In this document: piece after piece, positions 25,866 through 27,095 of the stretch | Layout of the letters: the number at the start of each line of letters is the position of its first letter | How positions within the stretch are numbered: the stretch's first letter is position 1 | Program-made: the position numbers and the translations under genes | DNA from: Gammaproteobacteria bacterium | GTDB taxonomy: Bacteria > Pseudomonadota > Gammaproteobacteria > Woeseiales > Woeseiaceae | Length of the DNA stretch: 27,095 nucleotides | Assembly: GCA_002685275.1 (NCBI GenBank) | Contig: NYWX01000052.1 | Span: 1 to 27,095 of the forward strand | Direction of reading: 5' to 3' | Notes under the pieces: generated by a model | Told to the model about the DNA's origin: nothing | What the model saw: only the letters and a program-made list of their open reading frames with translations | Databases searched by the model: none

Positions 25866-26118
25866 CTGTTCCATGCTTGATAAAGAAGCTGAAGGCCTTG
25901 ATTATTTGCCATATCCAGGTGAATTAGGCCAAAGGATTTATAACAATATTTCCAAAGAAGCTTGGCAGAAATGGTTAGGTCATCAGACTATGCTTATAAA
26001 TGAATATCGTCTGACACCTATTGAACCAGAAGCCCGAAAATTTTTAGAAAATGAAATGGAAAAATTTTTCTTTGGAGAGGGCTCATCAGCACCTGAAGAT
26101 TTCGTGGCACCCTCATAG
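25849..26118 (+). CDS. yggX: YggX, Fe(2+)-trafficking / Fe-S protection protein
   Basis: Small cytoplasmic protein (89 residues) that protects iron-sulfur enzymes against oxidative damage. MSRTVNC at the start carries the conserved cysteine (C7), followed by [40 protein letters not shown] and a C-terminal [11 protein letters not shown], all close to E. coli YggX. I start at 25849 rather than the in-frame ATG two codons upstream, on family alignment. It overlaps the end of mutY by 17 bases, a pairing conserved in gammaproteobacteria; MutY itself is an Fe-S protein, so the pairing makes functional sense. Confidence 0.95.
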   Translation: MSRTVNCSMLDKEAEGLDYLPYPGELGQRIYNNISKEAWQKWLGHQTMLINEYRLTPIEPEARKFLENEMEKFFFGEGSSAPEDFVAPS

Positions 26119-26168
26119 ATTAAAAAAAGCTATTATCAATCAACTTTCACAAAACTAGATATTTATTC

Positions 26169-26197
26169 TTGACTGGGGAGGCGCTTATCGGTCTAAT
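26169..26197 (+). promoter_or_regulatory. Strong sigma-70 promoter of tRNA-Phe with GC-rich discriminator
   Basis: TTGACT (26169-26174, 5/6) and TCTAAT (26192-26197, 5/6) with a 17-base spacer. They are followed by GCTGTGCGC (26198-26206), a GC-rich discriminator of the kind that makes stable-RNA promoters subject to stringent control. The predicted start is near 26204, about 55 bases before the mature tRNA. Confidence 0.75.
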
Positions 26198-26258
26198 GCT
26201 GTGCGCATTAAGCTCAAGCTACTGTTAAATTGAAAAAGATTAGATACCAACTAATTTA

Positions 26259-26334
<76 letters not shown>

Positions 26335-26338
26335 TTTC

Positions 26339-26382
26339 TTAGGTACTAAGCCCCTTTTCGTCCCCCCAACTTAGATACCTAA
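26339..26382. terminator. Inverted repeat after tRNA-Phe, possible bidirectional terminator
   Basis: TTAGGTACTAAG (26339-26350) pairs with CTTAG-A-TACCTAA (26370-26382), twelve pairs with one bulged A and a C-rich loop of 19 bases. It lies between the tRNA and the convergent unknown gene. The T-runs on either side are interrupted, so intrinsic termination would be weak; it could also be a 3' processing signal. Confidence 0.45.
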
Positions 26383-26390
26383 TTAAAGTT

Positions 26391-26774
26391 TTAGTCTTTG
26401 ATGGCCATCCAAACCAGAAGTTTAATGTCTTCACCAATTATTGGCGGCAGCGGCTCAGGTGCTTTGAATGGCTCAAGTCCCGAATCTAAAATAGAGTTAA
26501 TCAAGTACTCTGTTTTTTTAGCAGCGTCTTGGGAATCCTCAAACCATGCTCTTAGACGATTTTCGTCCCGACGCGACCAAGGTGACTCGACAATATCGAG
26601 AGCTTGCGACATTTTGATATGATCAATGTCCGACGATGGGTTATTTCTTATAAAATCAGCGACTTTCAAATTCAGAGGTCTCACCCGGGGTTGAAGATTA
26701 GCGGGATCGGTTTCATACATCCAATGAGCTAGAATATTCTCTCTTGCCGTGATCCATAAAATGATAATATACAT
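26391..26774 (-). CDS. Unknown protein, 127 residues
   Basis: I do not recognise this protein. The frame opens right at the ATG (the preceding codon is TGA), so no upstream start exists. No Shine-Dalgarno is visible; AATAGT on the minus strand (26786-26781) sits six bases upstream and could be a -10 element. The sequence is soluble-looking apart from a short N-terminal YIIILW. It has a Trp- and charge-rich centre (PWSRRDENRLRAWFEDSQDA, about 66-85) and a proline-rich turn (KAPEPLPPI) before a hydrophobic end. A later start at M19 is possible. It is convergent with tRNA-Phe and divergent from the sialidase across 53 bases. Codon use looks like that of its neighbours. It is likely a real gene because of its length and compact fit, but no function can be offered. 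Confidence 0.65.
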   Translation of the reverse strand: MYIIILWITARENILAHWMYETDPANLQPRVRPLNLKVADFIRNNPSSDIDHIKMSQALDIVESPWSRRDENRLRAWFEDSQDAAKKTEYLINSILDSGLEPFKAPEPLPPIIGEDIKLLVWMAIKD

Positions 26775-26815
26775 TCAATAACTATTTTCAAAATAAAAAC
26801 TAAAATTTAATTTAA

Positions 26816-26821
26816 TATAAT
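26816..26821 (+). promoter_or_regulatory. Perfect -10 hexamer six bases before the sialidase ATG
   Basis: TATAAT, identical to consensus, ends at 26821, six bases before the ATG at 26828. No -35 is obvious at 17 bases (ATAAAA), and there is no Shine-Dalgarno in between (TTTGTT). It predicts a start of transcription at or next to the ATG, as at aroK, ybbA and trpL. Confidence 0.4.
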
Positions 26822-26827
26822 TTTGTT

Positions 26828-27095
26828 ATGATTTTTTTCTTAAAAAATACTTTTTCTATTTTCTTTCTAATTTGTTTATCTTTTAAGTTAGCAATAGCTG
26901 AAATTCCATCAACCATTGTCTTTAAAGCTGGCGAAGATGGCTATAAAGTTTTTCGTATTCCAGCTATTGTTTTAGCTGCTAATGGAGATTTACTAGCTTT
27001 TTGTGAGGCTCGCCAAGGCGATGACGCAAATGAGACGGATTTAATCTTAAAGCGATCATTTGATAGCGGAAGAAATTGGGGAAAAATTGAAATAG
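26828..27095 (+). CDS. Secreted GH33-type sialidase (BNR/Asp-box), N-terminal part; runs off the right edge
   Basis: The first 89 residues of an exo-sialidase-like beta-propeller. An N-terminal signal peptide (MIFFLKNTFS, hydrophobic core, LAIA at 21-24, cleavage before EIPS) is followed by the FRIP motif (42-45), whose arginine R43 is the first of the sialidase arginine triad. AFCEAR (57-62) and a complete Asp-box, S-x-D-x-G-x-x-W (77-84, SFDSGRNW), follow. The catalytic Tyr/Glu and the other arginines lie beyond the window, so activity and substrate cannot be judged. Related propellers act on sialic acids or on other glycans. Confidence 0.85.
   Translation, partial: MIFFLKNTFSIFFLICLSFKLAIAEIPSTIVFKAGEDGYKVFRIPAIVLAANGDLLAFCEARQGDDANETDLILKRSFDSGRNWGKIEI

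Noticed and set aside
26398..26622. A 74-codon plus-strand frame after tRNA-Phe
   Set aside because: It is antisense to the 127-residue unknown gene, low in complexity (Ser-rich), and has no ribosome-binding site.

Overview
The window is about 27 kb of a compact, AT-rich (by eye mid-30s % G+C) chromosome, most likely from a streamlined, probably marine, gammaproteobacterium. The clade cannot be fixed from sequence alone. The lineage call rests on several blocks: PBP1A divergent from aroK-aroB; a tesA/ybbA-ybbP divergent pair; yajQ; and a mutY-yggX-tRNA-Phe(GAA) block whose tRNA looks like the Pseudomonas type. There are no insertion sequences, no CRISPR and no phage genes. Intergenic space is minimal and many genes overlap by 1-17 bases.

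Layout. 1-866 (-): 5' part of mrcA (PBP1A). 1004-5538 (+): aroK, aroB, dgt, pyrF, hemE, nearly gapless (shikimate pathway, dNTP pool, UMP synthesis, haem synthesis). 5542-7839 (-): tesA then fadD, a thioesterase/acyl-CoA ligase pair. 7838-11040 (+): the ABC exporter pair ybbA-ybbP, divergent from tesA; the two start codons overlap in a CATG. 11066-15365 (-): a hydroxypyruvate/glycerate dehydrogenase, then yajQ and ppc. 15707-17545 (+): an SLC13/DASS-type permease with a TTG start. 17573-24165 (+): a complete, unfused trpEGDCFBA operon behind a ribosome-controlled attenuator, with a 20-codon leader peptide carrying tandem Trp codons and mutually exclusive hairpins. 24212/24359-26118 (+): an exported SRPBCC protein, mutY, yggX. 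26169-26334: a strong stable-RNA promoter and tRNA-Phe. 26391-26774 (-): an unknown gene, divergent from the 5' end of a secreted GH33-type sialidase that runs off the window.

The most interesting signals are regulatory. (1) The trp attenuator is not encoded as a recognisable gene and has to be read from the DNA. (2) A -10-like hexamer ends exactly seven bases before the ATG of three transcription-unit-leading genes (aroK, ybbA, trpL) and six bases before a fourth (the sialidase). None of the four has a convincing Shine-Dalgarno site, except a weak GAG at trpL. This predicts leaderless mRNAs, including a leaderless trp leader. (3) The SRPBCC gene has a signal-peptide-like stretch upstream of its first ATG, with no ATG/GTG/TTG to start it. 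The enzymes themselves are ordinary housekeeping proteins with intact active-site motifs.
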